NCBI GenBank assembly: GCA_001574975.1
Contig: KQ965786.1
Location: forward strand, 230,825-294,824
Reading direction: 5' to 3'
DNA: 64,000 bases
Source: Gonapodya prolifera JEL478
Lineage: Eukaryota; Monoblepharomycota; Monoblepharidomycetes; Monoblepharidales; Gonapodyaceae
Positions within the stretch are counted from its first letter, which is position 1; every line of letters begins with the position of its first letter. Below the pieces are notes generated by a model. That model was not told where the DNA came from. It made no database searches and was given only the letters and a program-made list of their open reading frames with translations. Both the position numbers and the translations under genes were made by a program. Of the stretch, positions 1-12,420 are shown piece by piece.

Positions 1-62
1 TCTCCATCCCCGTTCCGTGTCCGCCGGGGCTCGTCCTCCCAAAACACTTCCGCAACGACCAG

Positions 63-3000
63 TCCAACCCGCTCCTCGAATCATTCGGTAACGCCAAAAC
101 CCTCCGCAACAACAACTCCAGTCGGTTCGGAAAGTACTTTGAAATCGCCTTTGCCCGCGGCGGCCAGCCCGTCGGAGGTACAATCAGCAACTTCTTGCTG
201 GAGAAGACGCGTGTCGTCGGGCCGGGTCAGGGTACGTGGTGTTGTTGACACTGTTTCTGTACCGACCGGCTCAGTCACGTCGTATTCTGACCGATTAATG
301 ATCACATCCCACCTTCGATGCTATGAATCGTCCTCCTCCAAAACGTCCCAAACCTCGTGTAACAGGGGAACGCAACTTCCACGTCTTCTACCAGCTCACC
401 AAGGCCGCGTCCGCGCAAGAAAAGAGGGACCTCGGTCTCACGTCGGGCCCGCAGTACTTCAACTATCTCAAGTACGCCACCACCCCTGTTCACCCACATT
501 TCATAGTCGTATTTAAACACACACCCGTTTGCAGCTGCTCAAAGGCCTACGACGCCGACGGGATCGACGACGCGGAGGAGTACCAGGCGATGCGGAACGC
601 CATGACCGTGTGCAAGATCTCGGACGAAGACCAGAACAATATTCTCTCTGTACGTCGAGCCGAGCCCTCGTCGCCGCAGCGTCCGTCGCTTACCTCCTCC
701 TACCACAACCGCCTTTCCCCTTCCCCCTTTCCTCTCAGATCCTTGCCGGCGTGCTGCACCTCGGCAACGTGGACTTTGACGAGGAAAACAACCAGGCTCA
801 ACTTGCCGACCAGCGGTCCCTGGCCTACCCCGCCGTCCTGCTGGGGATCCAGGAGTCGGACATCCAGCTAAAGCTGACGTCGCGGTACATCGAGACGGGC
901 CGGCGGGGCGAGTCGTACAACGTTCCACTCAATGCGCAGCAGGCACGATCCACGCGGGACGCTCTGGCCAAGGCCCTGTATTCGAGTGAGCGCCCTCGCC
1001 CCACGTTTGTCGTCGGCGTGTGTGCTGTGGTGCTCACCGCGCGTTTGTTTGCGTTGGCAGGAATGTTCGATTGGATTGTCGGCGCGGTTAATAACGCCAT
1101 GCTGTACCCCGGTGCGGCCAAGGCGGTCGTGTTGGGTGTTTTGGACATTTATGGTAGGTAGTTCAGCTCGTATTCTTTGTCGTTTTATTGCGCTTGAGTG
1201 CCGTGTTAATCCCAATTCGTCGCGCAGGGTTCGAAAGTGGGTGTTTTGCGAGAACTCGACGAGTCCTCGGACTATTTTGATTCATATTTCGTCGTGCCAA
1301 GTCTTCCAAAAGAACGGATACCAGCAGTTCTCCATTAACTATGTCAACGAGCGTCTGCAACAAAGTAGGTTGAACCTGTTGTTTTATCTCAACGATTGAG
1401 ATGAGTTCGCTTTGACGTGTGAATGTCGTCCCCAGTTTTCATCGAGCTCACACTCAAAAACGAGCAGGAAGAGTACGGTTCGTATCTGGAGCCCATACGA
1501 AACATACCTGCGAGACTTCGTTTACATTTTCTTTGTCTGTGTAGCGGCGGAGGGTATCAAGTGGGAACCAATCCCGTACTTCAACAATCGGTGAGTTTAT
1601 TCTACTATATTCATGTACGCATCGTGGTCCCTCATCGTGTGTCTTCGAAGCGTCGTTGTGGACTTGATCGAGGCGAAACGACCTCCTGGTATTTTCTCAG
1701 TTCTCGACGACGTGTGTGCGACAATGCATGCTGTAACAGGTTCGTTCTCTGGTGATGTTTTATCCAATTTGGACACGTTTCCAACCATTGCGTTCCAGAT
1801 GGAGCGGATGGGAAATTTGTTGAAAAGATGGGTTCGACCATCGGGAGTCACAAACACCTTAACACTGCGGGCTCGCACTTTACTGTCCACCACTACGCTG
1901 GATCAGTGGACTACGACTCAGATGGCTTCGTCGAATCGAACAAGGATACTCTGTACCGCGATTTGATTATCTTGTGAGTTGACGACAAGATCACAAGATC
2001 ACCGAAATCACATCTGATTTGTTTCGAAACCCAGAATGCAGGGAACTTCCAAGTGAGATGCGCTTTGATGTCGAGCTGCGTGGCTTTAAAACGACGCCCA
2101 ACAGTGGCTTCATTCGCGACCTGTTCCCCGAGTCCGTCGATTCTGACGACAAGAAACGCCCAACGACTGGTGAGGTTCAGTTGAGCGGAGCATGCACAAC
2201 AGTTGCATTAACGTGCTCTTTTGATTAGCTGGAATGAAGATCCGAGATCAAAGTCAAAAGCTGGTTACAACGGTTCGCATTTGTGGCAGCATTTGTGGTT
2301 AGAAGTGATAATGACGAAAGCGCGTTGAATTGATCCACAGCTTATGAAGTGCGTTCCATCCTATATCCGTTGTATAAAGCCAAACGAGAACAAGCAACCT
2401 CGAGACTGGGACAATTCACGGTAAGGACGGCGTTTGCGTGGTACTTGTCCCGGCGTGGCATGGTGATGAGCCGACCATCTACGCCAGAGTTGATCATCAA
2501 GTCCGCTACCTCAACTGTGGGTGATCGGAGGCGGTTTTCCTGGAGGAATCACGAACGTGAAGGCTGTCTCTAATTTGTGATTGACTCTATTGGCAGTGAA
2601 AGAGAACATCAAAGTTCGGCGAGCAGGATTCTGCTACAGGGCCCCATTCGGTAGGTGTCTGATGAATGTTCTTTAAACCCACTACTGTGAGCCTTTCGAG
2701 TTCAGAGAAGTTCTTGCGACGCTACGCGATTTTGACGAAGGAGACCTATCCTTCTTGGCACGGAGAACCCAAAGCAGTAAGCCATTCAAAAATCGAAAGC
2801 AACCACCAAATCCAACCTAAGGATCTCGTTCTTTCTGAAAGGGCGTCAAAGTGATTATGGATGCTGCGAACCTGGGTCAGGACCAATGGCAACTTGGTAA
2901 AACTAAGGTACGCTTTGCAGAGCGACAATAACCAGCTTTCAGTGACCCACAAGGGAGATTCAATTCACAGGTATTTGTGAAGGCTCCCGAGTCACTCTTC

Positions 3001-4902
3001 CTCCTGGAAGAATTGCGGGAGCGCAAGTTCGATTCTTACGCCAAAGTCATTCAACGACAATGGAGAAAAGCTAAAGCACGAAAGCATTTCGTAGAGCTGC
3101 GAAAGAAAGTATGTGGAATTTGACTGAGTGCGATTTATGGTTGACTCAATTTACGCAAGTTTCGTTCAGGCCGTCGACATTCTTTACAAGCAAAAAGAGC
3201 GCAGACGCGAGTCGTTGGACGCGGAGTTTATTGGAGATCATCTCGGCAACGTCAACGACAATGCTACGTTGAAGTCCTTGGTGGTTTGTGTTGTTATTTC
3301 TGGTTCCATTGCTTGACCCCCTTAATTAACGAACGTTGTTTGGTATCTCTCGTTCTTTTAAGGGCAAGAATGAGCTCATTGGTTTTGCTGCGATCGTTCA
3401 GAAGTACGATCGACGGTACAAGGTTTGTTTCTCTTTGGATTGCTTAAGGCGCATTCTGATGTCCATCTCCGGTCAGACTGTGAATCGCGAGCTGCTCATA
3501 ACGGACCAACACGTCTTCATTATCGGCACTGGTTGGTGGAGCATTTCATGTCCATTCGAACTTTTTCTCTCTTTTTTTGATTAACAACACAATACAGAGC
3601 CTGACCCCAAAAACAAAAATGTTTTGATGAAAGTAGTCAAGAGGAAAATAAGTTTGAGCGAAATCTCCGGAGTAATGCTGAGGTTAGTGCTGTCTTCCGC
3701 CAAGTTTAGCGGTACTATGTGACATTGTCTGGCTTAGTCGACATGCAGACAATTTTGTTGTTATACACGCTGCAGACTACTCCACAGTGTGCGAATGCCC
3801 TTTTAAAACTGAGCTGATCACCATTCTGAGTGAGAATTATCAGAGACTGACCAAGAAAAGTGAGCTCTAAAATGGACCAACCGCCAATTAGGACGCCGTG
3901 CTGACCCCCTGATATCTGATCTGCGTATCGAGGCCTCTTTTTAAATTTCAGCGATACGTGAGCAATTCTCCGATGATTCGTTCTATTATTACAAGGACTC
4001 ACTATTGGTACAGATTGCAATATACAACAAAAAAGACCGGGATGTTCCAGGGATCCAGCCAACAGACGATGAACTTTGTCTCGGACCCTAGCGCCCAGAA
4101 ACCGATTGTCAAAGTACCGAGATTTTGTTCCATTCGCTTGTAGCGTCATCTAACTAACCCTCCCATCTAGCCTGGTAAAGTCGCCGAAATCCGCGTTGCG
4201 CCAGGACTCCCTCCCACCACTCAACCTGTACGGCGAGAGGGTGTGAGTTTCGCTGACGTGGTGGCATTAGTCATGCGGAAGTCGCGGAGCGGACGGACAG
4301 GATCCGTTCGCAAACCACAATCGCATGCGCTGGCGCAAGCGAAGGTGCCTCCGCAAGTAAAACAGGAAGACGAACAGCATACGAGCGTCCCCAACTCCAA
4401 CTCCAACTCCCGGTCCAATCTCAACCTTAACTTGACGTCACAACTAAATCAAAAGTTTGGCGGAAGCGGATCCGTTGGAAACCTTAAAAATAATGTCGCT
4501 ACTTCCCTTTCAAATCCAAGACTTAACCAGGTGGCGCCAATCGGAAGCGCATCGGGCTCAAACTCAAGGATCAATCAGAATGGAACCTTGGAGTCCGCCG
4601 CGGCCGCGAAGGCAAAAGCGAAGCCCCCGCCACCCCCGCCCAAAAAGCTTCCGCGGGCGAAAGCATTGTATGCATATCAGGTTCGTTTTCCATGTCAAAT
4701 CGGCTTGTGCACGCACTTCTCAACCGCCGTTGCGTGACTCCATACATCGCCACAGGCGCAAGAAGCTGACGAGCTAACATTTGAGCCTGGTGATATCATC
4801 TTGATCGCATCCCGAGACGACCCAGGTTGGTGGACAGGTACAAAAGTTGGAACAACGAAAAAGGGTTTGCTGCCCGCCAACTATGTGGAGTTAGTGGACT
4901 AA
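63..4902 (+). CDS. class I (long-tailed) myosin heavy chain, 5'-truncated
   Basis: Actin-based motor of endocytic and cortical actin. The window opens in the motor domain at switch I ([20 protein letters not shown]). It continues through LDIYGFEIF, the actin-binding region (FIRDLFPES), the [10 protein letters not shown] segment, one IQ-type neck ([15 protein letters not shown]), a TH1 tail, a Pro/Gln/Asn-rich linker and a C-terminal SH3 domain (ALYAYQ, then GWWTG, then LLPANYVE). I resolve 29 exons: 63-231, 366-471, 535-649, 739-985, 1061-1153, 1228-1236, 1302-1364, 1436-1477, 1545-1590, 1651-1739, 1799-1973, 2035-2052, 2105-2169, 2229-2272, 2341-2420, 2488-2516, 2597-2650, 2706-2776, 2842-2907, 2971-3108, 3170-3283, 3363-3422, 3477-3531, 3598-3682, 3738-3859, 3952-4007, 4066-4113, 4171-4680, 4756-4902. 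Phases agree throughout. The TEDS position is Glu, and the protein stops right after SH3 with no acidic Arp2/3-binding tail. The N-terminal motor including the P-loop lies outside the window. Confidence 0.95.
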
Positions 4903-5094
4903 ATTAGGATAGCCACTTTTGTGCGACCGTTTATATGTATGTACATGTGAAGTAGGTGGGTGGGTTGACCGTGATCGGCCGCCCTTTCTTCCAAAGATCA
5001 ACTTGCGATGTTTGATGGTAAGAACAGCAAGCTTCACCGAAAGAATGATTTCATGAATGAACACGTGACTACACTTGTGTGATTCGTCCGTTGG

Positions 5095-7539
5095 ATGGAG
5101 CAAGTGTATCCGCCTGACAGGAACGAAGAGAAGTCGAAACGGCAAGATGAAGCCAGACACACTCTGCACGATTTGCAGGTCTGTGTCTTGTAGCTGCGTG
5201 CATAACGATCTACGCATCCTCATCTTCCGCTCATAGGTAGCTGGTCTCGATCACATCACCCACGTGAAAGTTGTGGCCACATCTCGTGAGGCGACACGTC
5301 GATCAAACGCAATAAAGCAAGCAACTGCACGGGAACAGAAGAAAATAGAGGAGGAAGTTGTTTCTCAGGAAATTTCTCGTAGAATGGAGGAGGAGTGGAA
5401 GCAAGTCTTTGACAGCGCGCATGCATCTCGAAATCCTCACGAGCTCGCTGATGTAAGGATGATTGAACACTCATTCGTGTATATTTTCTCAATGTGCCTT
5501 CAAAACGCCATGCACCTATTCGAAATCAGCTCCTCCTTTCCCAGAAAAGGTCTTACGATGAGATTGTCTCATCGAAACAAACTTTAATCCAACATCTGAC
5601 AGAGGAGTTGAAGTCCCTTGATGACGAATATGTGCGAGGTCTAAAGCGAAAGGGAGAGGAGATTGGTGAGTGTGGAGGAGGTAGCGAGTTGCTGGTCACT
5701 GTTCCACTACGCCCTACTAATGTTGGATCGTAGATCTACTCCTTGAGCGTATGCAAGAGCAGCATGATAATTATATGACGACTGCAAAGCAAGAGCTGCA
5801 GGAAATCGAGAAGGCACTCCTTACAGAAAGAGCAACATTGGTTGAAAAGTCGAACTCGGAATTGAACAACATTTTGGAAAAGCGACGAGCTCATGAGAAG
5901 TTGAGGAGGTATCTTTCTAGTCGCATCAAACTTTCTAAATGTTTGTCAATCCTAGACAAACTGCTATCGAACGCGAGGAACGTGTTGAGCATGACATTAT
6001 CGAGCTGGAAAATCAAAGAATCAAGGATGCTGAGGAGTACAACCTTCAAAAAATAAAACTTGAAAATGATATTCAACATTTGGAACAACAATTGCAGCAG
6101 GTACTGTGAATTGGGTTTTGCCTTAGAACTATCGATGACTCATTCCCTATGAAGACGAAGGCCACGCACCAACTGAACGCTGAAAAGCTGGAGTACAACT
6201 ATCAAAGTATGGTTATAGTTGAAGTTGACCACACGCCAGCTTAACGAAAGCATTTCCTCTTCTAGTTTTGACAAAGCGCGAGGAAGAGAACATGACCCTG
6301 CTAAATGCAAACAAGCGAAAGCTCACACGCCTCCAAGATATAGTGAATGGACTCAAGACGAAACTGCAAAAGCAAGAGAGGCATCACGCCGTTGATTTTG
6401 CCGCCGCTGATGAAGATCATATCAGGTTGCTTGAGCAGCACGAAGAACTGCAAAAGAAGTATCAGCGATTTGACGCAGCTGATCGTAAAAAGATGAATGA
6501 AATAGGAAAACTCAATGAAGATGTTGCTCTTGAGCTTGTGAGGAAAGTGCTCTTGGTAAGTACAGGAATTTGAGTTAAACAGATTGACTCCAATTTCAAC
6601 TCCAACATCAGGCAGACAAGATTATCCATGAACAACAACTGGGACTACCATGGAAGAATCCCACTCTAGATATTGGAATGAAGGGAACTCCACTACAAAC
6701 TAGTTTGGCAATTCCAGAAAATGGGAAGCATGTTTCAGCGGAGTCTCTTGCAGCACTCGTCAGAAAACAAAGCGACAACAATGCAATCCGCCAAATAATG
6801 GACCTGTTATGTGAAGAAGCTGGATTCCTAGTGCGTTGAGGCTGTCTCGTTTGTTCATTTTAGTGTTTCACGTTGATTGTTTTAGGTGGACACAAAACTG
6901 CACATCCTCCTGAACACTCTTCCCAAAGAAGAGCAGTCGCTTTTGAAGTTGGACTGCATTTTCAAAGCTCTTGGTGTGGAGACAGTGTCTGATATACATC
7001 AATTGGTCCATTGCTTCTCAACAGCATCAAGATATCAAAGACACGAGCAAAAAATTGAGCTCATTAGCCCAAATGATGTTATAAAAGCTATTCATCAATT
7101 CATGGAATTGGACAAAACAAGGGAACAACAGAAAGGTGTGTACGGTAGAGGATATTTTGCACAGGTGTTTAACCTGGCTTCTAGGTGAGGATGCCTCCCA
7201 TCACGCAGGGTACAGTGGTGACATGCGTAAGTCTTGGGATTCTTTGAGTGAAATATTGTCAGATAATGAGTATCAACTGTGGCAAGTGAGTGCAAGTGAG
7301 GTCAATGGAAAGAAATTGTTGAAAGCAACATAACATCACAGGCAACATACAAGGAAATGCAAAAATACAACAAAATTTTGACTGAGCGATGGAATCTCTG
7401 GCAGGATATCACAACCTTTGAGCGACAAAACAAAGATCTCAAGCAACTTTTGCGGCACCATTTCACTGCTATTATCAATGAGGAGCTTGAGATCCCACCA
7501 ACAGCAGTCCTTTTAGAACGTTTACATGGCTCAACATAG
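5095..7539 (+). CDS. DRC1: dynein regulatory complex subunit 1 (nexin-DRC, axoneme)
   Basis: Structural coiled-coil subunit of the nexin-dynein regulatory complex that links outer doublets and controls dynein in motile flagella. The spliced protein is 621 residues, almost all heptad-rich helix. Family landmarks are HVKVVATSREA near the N-terminus, DLLLERMQEQ, a KLEYNYQILTKREEENMTLL-type segment, QQLGLPWKNP, and a C-terminal domain ending INEELEIPPT, which is typical of the DRC1 C-terminal family. Exons: 5095-5178, 5237-5452, 5530-5665, 5734-5908, 5956-6100, 6155-6206, 6266-6555, 6612-6830, 6886-7135, 7185-7285, 7342-7539. The lengths sum to 622 codons. The start ATG follows an in-frame stop-rich leader and gives 28 residues before the first intron. 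It follows the myosin gene after 192 bp on the same strand. Its presence implies a motile flagellated stage. Confidence 0.93.
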
Positions 7540-8805
7540 ATTTGTCCTTTGTAATTGTGCTGTATGATGGTATTAATGTAATAGTATGCAACATTCACGT
7601 GCACATATTGGAGTTAGGATCTACTTTGTTGTCAGGTTCCAATATGATAAAATAAAATGCAGTATTGGGGTGCCTCATCCTGTCAAATTGACCAATGGTC
7701 AGGTGTCGCTTTGAAGCTGCATTGCTGCAACATTGAAGTCAAATTTAATGAAACTGCTTTTGTGGTATTTGCAACTAATAATGGATGCTCAGTTGGACAC
7801 CAATTAACAATCTCTTGTCAGCTTAAACTTGGGAGCAAAATCCTGTTAAGACAATCTTCCATTGTGTGTTGGTTAGAGGGCTTCATATGAGGCTGCAATG
7901 CTAGTTGCTATTGAGCCTAGTTGTCTTTGCTTTTTAACTTAGTATTCTTTTCTTTTTGTATATTTGTAGCTGCTCTGGGGTTGAAGATTGGTGGCCATAG
8001 CATACTGGGGGTCTGTCAGCACCACCTGCTTCAGAGTGCACAATAACTGATTGTTTTACACTGGTGGCCATGTCAACTGAGGCAAAGTCACACCAAGACA
8101 AAAAAAAGTTTATTGTCATCTAAGATTGCTGCAATTTTTCCCATTTCCCAGATAGGGGATGTGTAAATGCAGTGTCAGAAAAAATGAGGCCAATTCTGCC
8201 AATCTTTCAAGACACCCAAGATGTTGGCATCACAAAACATTTGTTTGTCCCAGACCCTGGGCTCCATTACTCTCCAAAAATTGCAGATGCATTGTTTGAG
8301 GCAGTTAGACCATCAGGAAAACAGCTCAATTTCATCCAAGTTTCCAAGAATGTGGACTGAAGACCTTGCACCAACAACAACTTCAAAAGGTAAGTAAGAG
8401 AAATCAGGAGTGGCATTGTCAGAAAATATTGAGTGTGATGGTTGTTTATTGCAATGGACATGCTCAACTGCCAGCTAAACTCAGACTGACACTGTTACAT
8501 AATAGTCCCAGTGTCACCACCCCACAGAAACCTTGATAACTTTGGAAATAATAGCAATTGCAATATGTCCCAATTGCATTCTGATACCACTTTTTTAAAG
8601 ACTATTTAATGACACTACTCTTGTTCCAGTAGCTCTTTTGATTATCTCACAAATTGTATTAAGAGTCCTAGATTTCAACTTCCTACCAAATCTCAATGTC
8701 TATGTCAGCTGGATTTGGAGTCACCCTGTTACGGTTTTTGATAGCTCATAGAGTATAGAAGTTTAGGCAAAAAAAATCAAACTCTCCTCTTTGGATGGGT
8801 GGGCT
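7540..8805. other. AT-rich intergenic sequence, no gene seen
   Basis: No reading frame here matches a family I know, and no exon chain with conserved motifs can be built on either strand. The sequence is the 3' flank of the DRC1 gene and enters a repeat-rich block. I see nothing else supportable in it. Confidence 0.5.
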
Positions 8806-9020
8806 GCTACACAACCTAGGTGAGCTGCACGAGCCTGTAAACTGCAGGAACGTGAATATATGATTAGATGTACATAGCAAGACGTAATGTGCATAAAACT
8901 CACCTGCAGGAATGTGATGCCAAACTTAGGGCACGTCCTGCAGGTGTGCACATCTAAACCCGCGGCCACAGTAGTGGCACAGCAGCTAATACCCAACACT
9001 CATACTACACTATATACTCC
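8806..9020 (-). repeat. dispersed hairpin repeat, copy A
   Basis: About 200 bp that recurs, in the opposite orientation and with scattered substitutions, at 63399-63580. The core is a hairpin: a left arm at 8901-8916 starting CACCTGCAGGA and a right arm at 8932-8946 ending TCCTGCAGGTG. They are separated by a short loop containing GCCAAACTTAGGG. A third CTGCAG-containing block lies near 8848. The flanking portion containing CCACAGTAGTGGCACAGCAG is also shared between the copies. It has no coding capacity. It could be a MITE, a SINE fragment or a solo terminal repeat; the family is not recognised. Confidence 0.75.
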
Positions 9021-9699
9021 ACGTTAGTGGATGTCAGTGTGACATGGGCAGTATGCTTTGGGGTGTTGTGTTTGTTATGGGAGGTCAACCATAACATCAG
9101 ATTGGTGGTCCAGTGAGGCATTAGGGTTGTAGGGGAGTAGGTTTTGTGAGTGTGTTGGTCTGAGTTGGTGTTCATATGGTGACATGCTGTCACTGAAGTT
9201 GACTGCAGCTTTTGAGATGTATCCAAGGCCCTTAGCAAATACTGGGTCACTCTGTTGGTGCAGGAGGTTTGCTAGGTCTGATTAGTGTACTGGTGGTTTG
9301 ATGAGCTCGCTGGCAGTGTGTATAGAGGCTTCTTTAGTGAGGATTTATTCTAGATATTGGCATGCAGTGGCAAGTGTGGGGGGGGGGGGAGGGGGGCAAT
9401 CAGACAGACATAGACTCTGTTTGACTATTTTTTGAGGTTGTTGCAGTGACAGCACTGTCATTCTTGTCTTGTGGTAAGGAGGAGTTCTTGGTTTGGAAGT
9501 GGCAAGCTTGGATGCCAAAGTCATGTGTTGATGAGATGACTCCGATGAGTGATATGAAGTATTAGGGGTGCAAGATTTGAAGATAGATAGTTTTAAAGGT
9601 ATGATGTTTCCATGTATTAGGAGGGTAAGCCAGGGGGTCACACACACCCTGAAACCAAAACTTTAGTGGAAGGTTCCACTAAAATGTTTTAAGAATGTC
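9021..9699. other. intergenic low-complexity sequence with a G-run
   Basis: No recognisable gene. The plus strand is rich in GT and TTGGT motifs, and 9378-9396 is an almost pure G tract broken by a single A. The minus-strand open frames here are Thr/His-rich by composition and match nothing I know. Confidence 0.5.
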
Positions 9700-12420
9700 T
9701 GACACTCCCATGGCTTCTTTGTATCTCTCAGAGATTTGTTTTGAAGTTGGCTTGATCATAATATCTACCACATTTTCTGTGTTGGGCAGTACAACAAGGA
9801 AAGTGTCCCCTTCTCAACTTCTTACTGATAAAATGGAAAGCTTGTAATGCACAGAATTTCTTGCCAAGCTCTCCTACTCTGATTTTCTCCAATTACTTTT
9901 GGAATGCCTCTATCATAATTTTTCACAGTCCTTGTTGGACATATATCAACTTCTGATAGAACTTGGTTGATCCATAAAATTTCCCTTGTTGTATGATCTT
10001 GGGCAAGTTATTCTGCATGTGTTGTAGGCAATGCAACCCAATCTTGTTTTCCACTGAACCAGCTGATAGCTCCCCTTCCTAATAGGAAGACATATCTGCA
10101 TTGTGATTTTCTGACGTGAACATTCCTTGCAAAAGTGGCATCATAGTATTCATGATGCTCCACATACACTTAAAGGATCATTTCAGCCATAATAAATTAT
10201 TTCCATGTTTAGGATTCCAGCCAAATATCTCAAGAGCCAATTGAGTGCAGCCACATATTTGTGACTTGGATTATCTAATGCTTCAGTAAGCATTTTTACT
10301 GCAATACAAATATCTGGTCTAGTCATGACCATGATATGTAGCAAACTTCCCACTACATTTCAGTATTTTTTTGGGTCAATTCCAATTTTCTCTTCTGGAG
10401 TTTTGGGGCAGTCTGCTCTGGATAATTCAATATTTGGCTGAAGTGGTGTGTATACAATGTTGTTGCTGAGCAACCCATTGTCCTCTAATAATTCCTCAAT
10501 TTTTCTCTTGCAGTTGGTTGTGATTGTAAATGTTTTCAGGTTCTGCTTTGCTTCAACTCCAAGAATATTGCCAGCATGCCATCTTTGTTTTTAAAATATC
10601 TCAGCAATTTTGAAAGGCATGTAAGAGCTCCTGACTTCTTGCTCCAGCCAATATATACATGGCCTCCAAAAATAATATATCTTTATCTCTTTTGATAAAA
10701 ACAACATCTAATTGTCTTGAGTTGTGTAAATCCCATTTTCAACAGTGCAGCTTTGAGCTCCTTGAACCAAGTATATGCTGATTGCTTCAAACCATAAAAT
10801 AATTTATTGAGTTGCAAAACTTTGCTTCCATTATTGAAACCAGGTGGGAGCTTTAAATATACAGTCTCTTGCAATTTTCTATATGTGAAAGCATTTGATA
10901 TGTCATATTGCCTAGTCACCATTCTATTGGCAGGAGCTATTTGAAGGATAATATGCCAACACTTTGGATTCATCACAGGTGCCAATCCCAAATTCCTGAG
11001 AAAATCCTTTTGCACACTGTCAGGCCTTAGACCAACTTCCACCAAAGTATGACAGGTCCACTTTCTGCCCAGAAACCAATTCCCAAAAAAGAGAGTTCTT
11101 TTGAATTTCCAGACCTCTCATGTCAGCCTCAAAATCCCCCTGTCACCAGCAATTGTCCCAAAATGTGCCATAAGCCTTTCCCTGGGGACTGTCAGTGATC
11201 CTCATGTTCCTCAACCACCCAGAGTGAACAACAGTGGACTTAATGCATTGCAGAGCTTCTCTCAAGAAAAGGTGAATGGAATCTGTCCTTTTCATCCTCA
11301 TTTTTAGAGTACATTGTATGTAATGGGCCTACTGAGGTGTATACCAGCATAGGGGATGTAGACAGCAACCAGCAAATGTATTTGTAATGCAAGAACAAGT
11401 TTTGGAGGGTGTGCAATTTGTGGAGCATGTTGGCTCCCCATTTTGTCAAGTAATTGGTGTGCTTGATAGGTTTGCTGACACACAAAAGTGTTGAGCAGAG
11501 AACTGAAAATTGCAATTTTAATATCAATAATGGCAATTAGCATCTTGTGTGTTTTGTGATGATTTCTTGGTGTATTTGGTTTCATGAAAAGTGTTACCAT
11601 TTTGGGTATGTGTTGGGCTGTGAAAGTGGGGCTTAAATCTGACCACATTGCCTGTTAGTTGTTTCAAGTCAAACACCCCCTCTCCAAGTTAAAAGTGTTT
11701 ACCGAATGAGGGATGAACCTCATTCTATGTACCCTGATCTTGAAGCTTGTCAATTTCCTCTTTCATGACGAACTACCATTTTTCTCAGAGGTCTCCATGG
11801 TGATAAGAAGTACTCATGGATCAGGAGAACTGATATTGGCAATGCTACCACTGTCACCATGCCCCCTTGGTTGTCTCCCAGGTGTTCCTGGATTATCTAA
11901 GCTGGATCAATTCTGGGATCAAGTGAGTCTGCCCTCTCAATGCAAGGGGGTGGAAGACTCCTTCTCTTTAAAATTTTAAGAGATCCCTTTGGCTGTGGGA
12001 TTTGTGATGGTTTTGGTCCCAATGGATGCAATGTAACTTTATGTTCCTCCTCATTAGGAACTTCAAAATCATGACACTCTCCATCATCATCAGAATTGGA
12101 ATCTTTGTCATTGTCATCTCCACTATGCCCATATCTACCATGGTCATGGTGTAAAATATCATGGTCAGAATTATTTCCACCACCACCAGAATTCTCTGCT
12201 AGTAAATCAAAATGACATTATCCTTTCCTTCATCTTGAGCACCAAAATAATACTTTTCTGACATAGCCATCTTGATTAAACTTCACATCTCTGGAAATTA
12301 TATCTTTCTTGATTATCTGTAAGTTGTGCTATCTGTGCCATGTTTGATCACAGTGCCAGAGCCTGCTTTTGGACCAAGTTTATTTCCTCCCTTCTACCTT
12401 TTCAGAAAATAATCATCACA
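9700..12420 (-). mobile_element. decayed Ty1/copia-type retrotransposon pol remnant
   Basis: Reading the minus strand from 12420 downward, the pieces follow Ty1/copia pol order. A C-terminal integrase-like segment with IISRDVKFNQDG lies near 12240-12340. An acidic linker (NSDDDGECHDFEVPNEEE) lies near 12020-12110. Reverse transcriptase lies at 10683-11045. A VGSLLHIMVMTRPDICIAV-like segment, typical of the copia RT/RNase H connection, lies near 10270-10370. RNase H-like debris runs down to about 9700. Stops and frame changes interrupt it throughout. No LTR pair was identified. It is a fossil rather than an active element. Confidence 0.8.
10683..11045 (-). pseudogene. reverse transcriptase fragment of the copia-type remnant
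   Basis: A 120-codon open stretch carries RT landmarks: QYDISNAFTYRKLQETVYLK (the D-x-x-x-A-F motif of the first catalytic block), LPPGFNNGS, and KLFYGLKQSAYTWFKEL (the LYGLKQ block). Just downstream, where the family carries a tyrosine-x-Asp-Asp catalytic motif, the translation reads LEAMYILAGA, so both catalytic aspartates are gone. The frame is also interrupted soon after. I infer it encodes no functional enzyme. Confidence 0.8.

Noticed and set aside
4008-4065. Apparent frameshift and stop in the myosin TH1 domain (stop near 4090 when reading straight through)
   Set aside because: A 58-bp GT-AG intron here restores the conserved [13 protein letters not shown] frame, so the gene is not broken.
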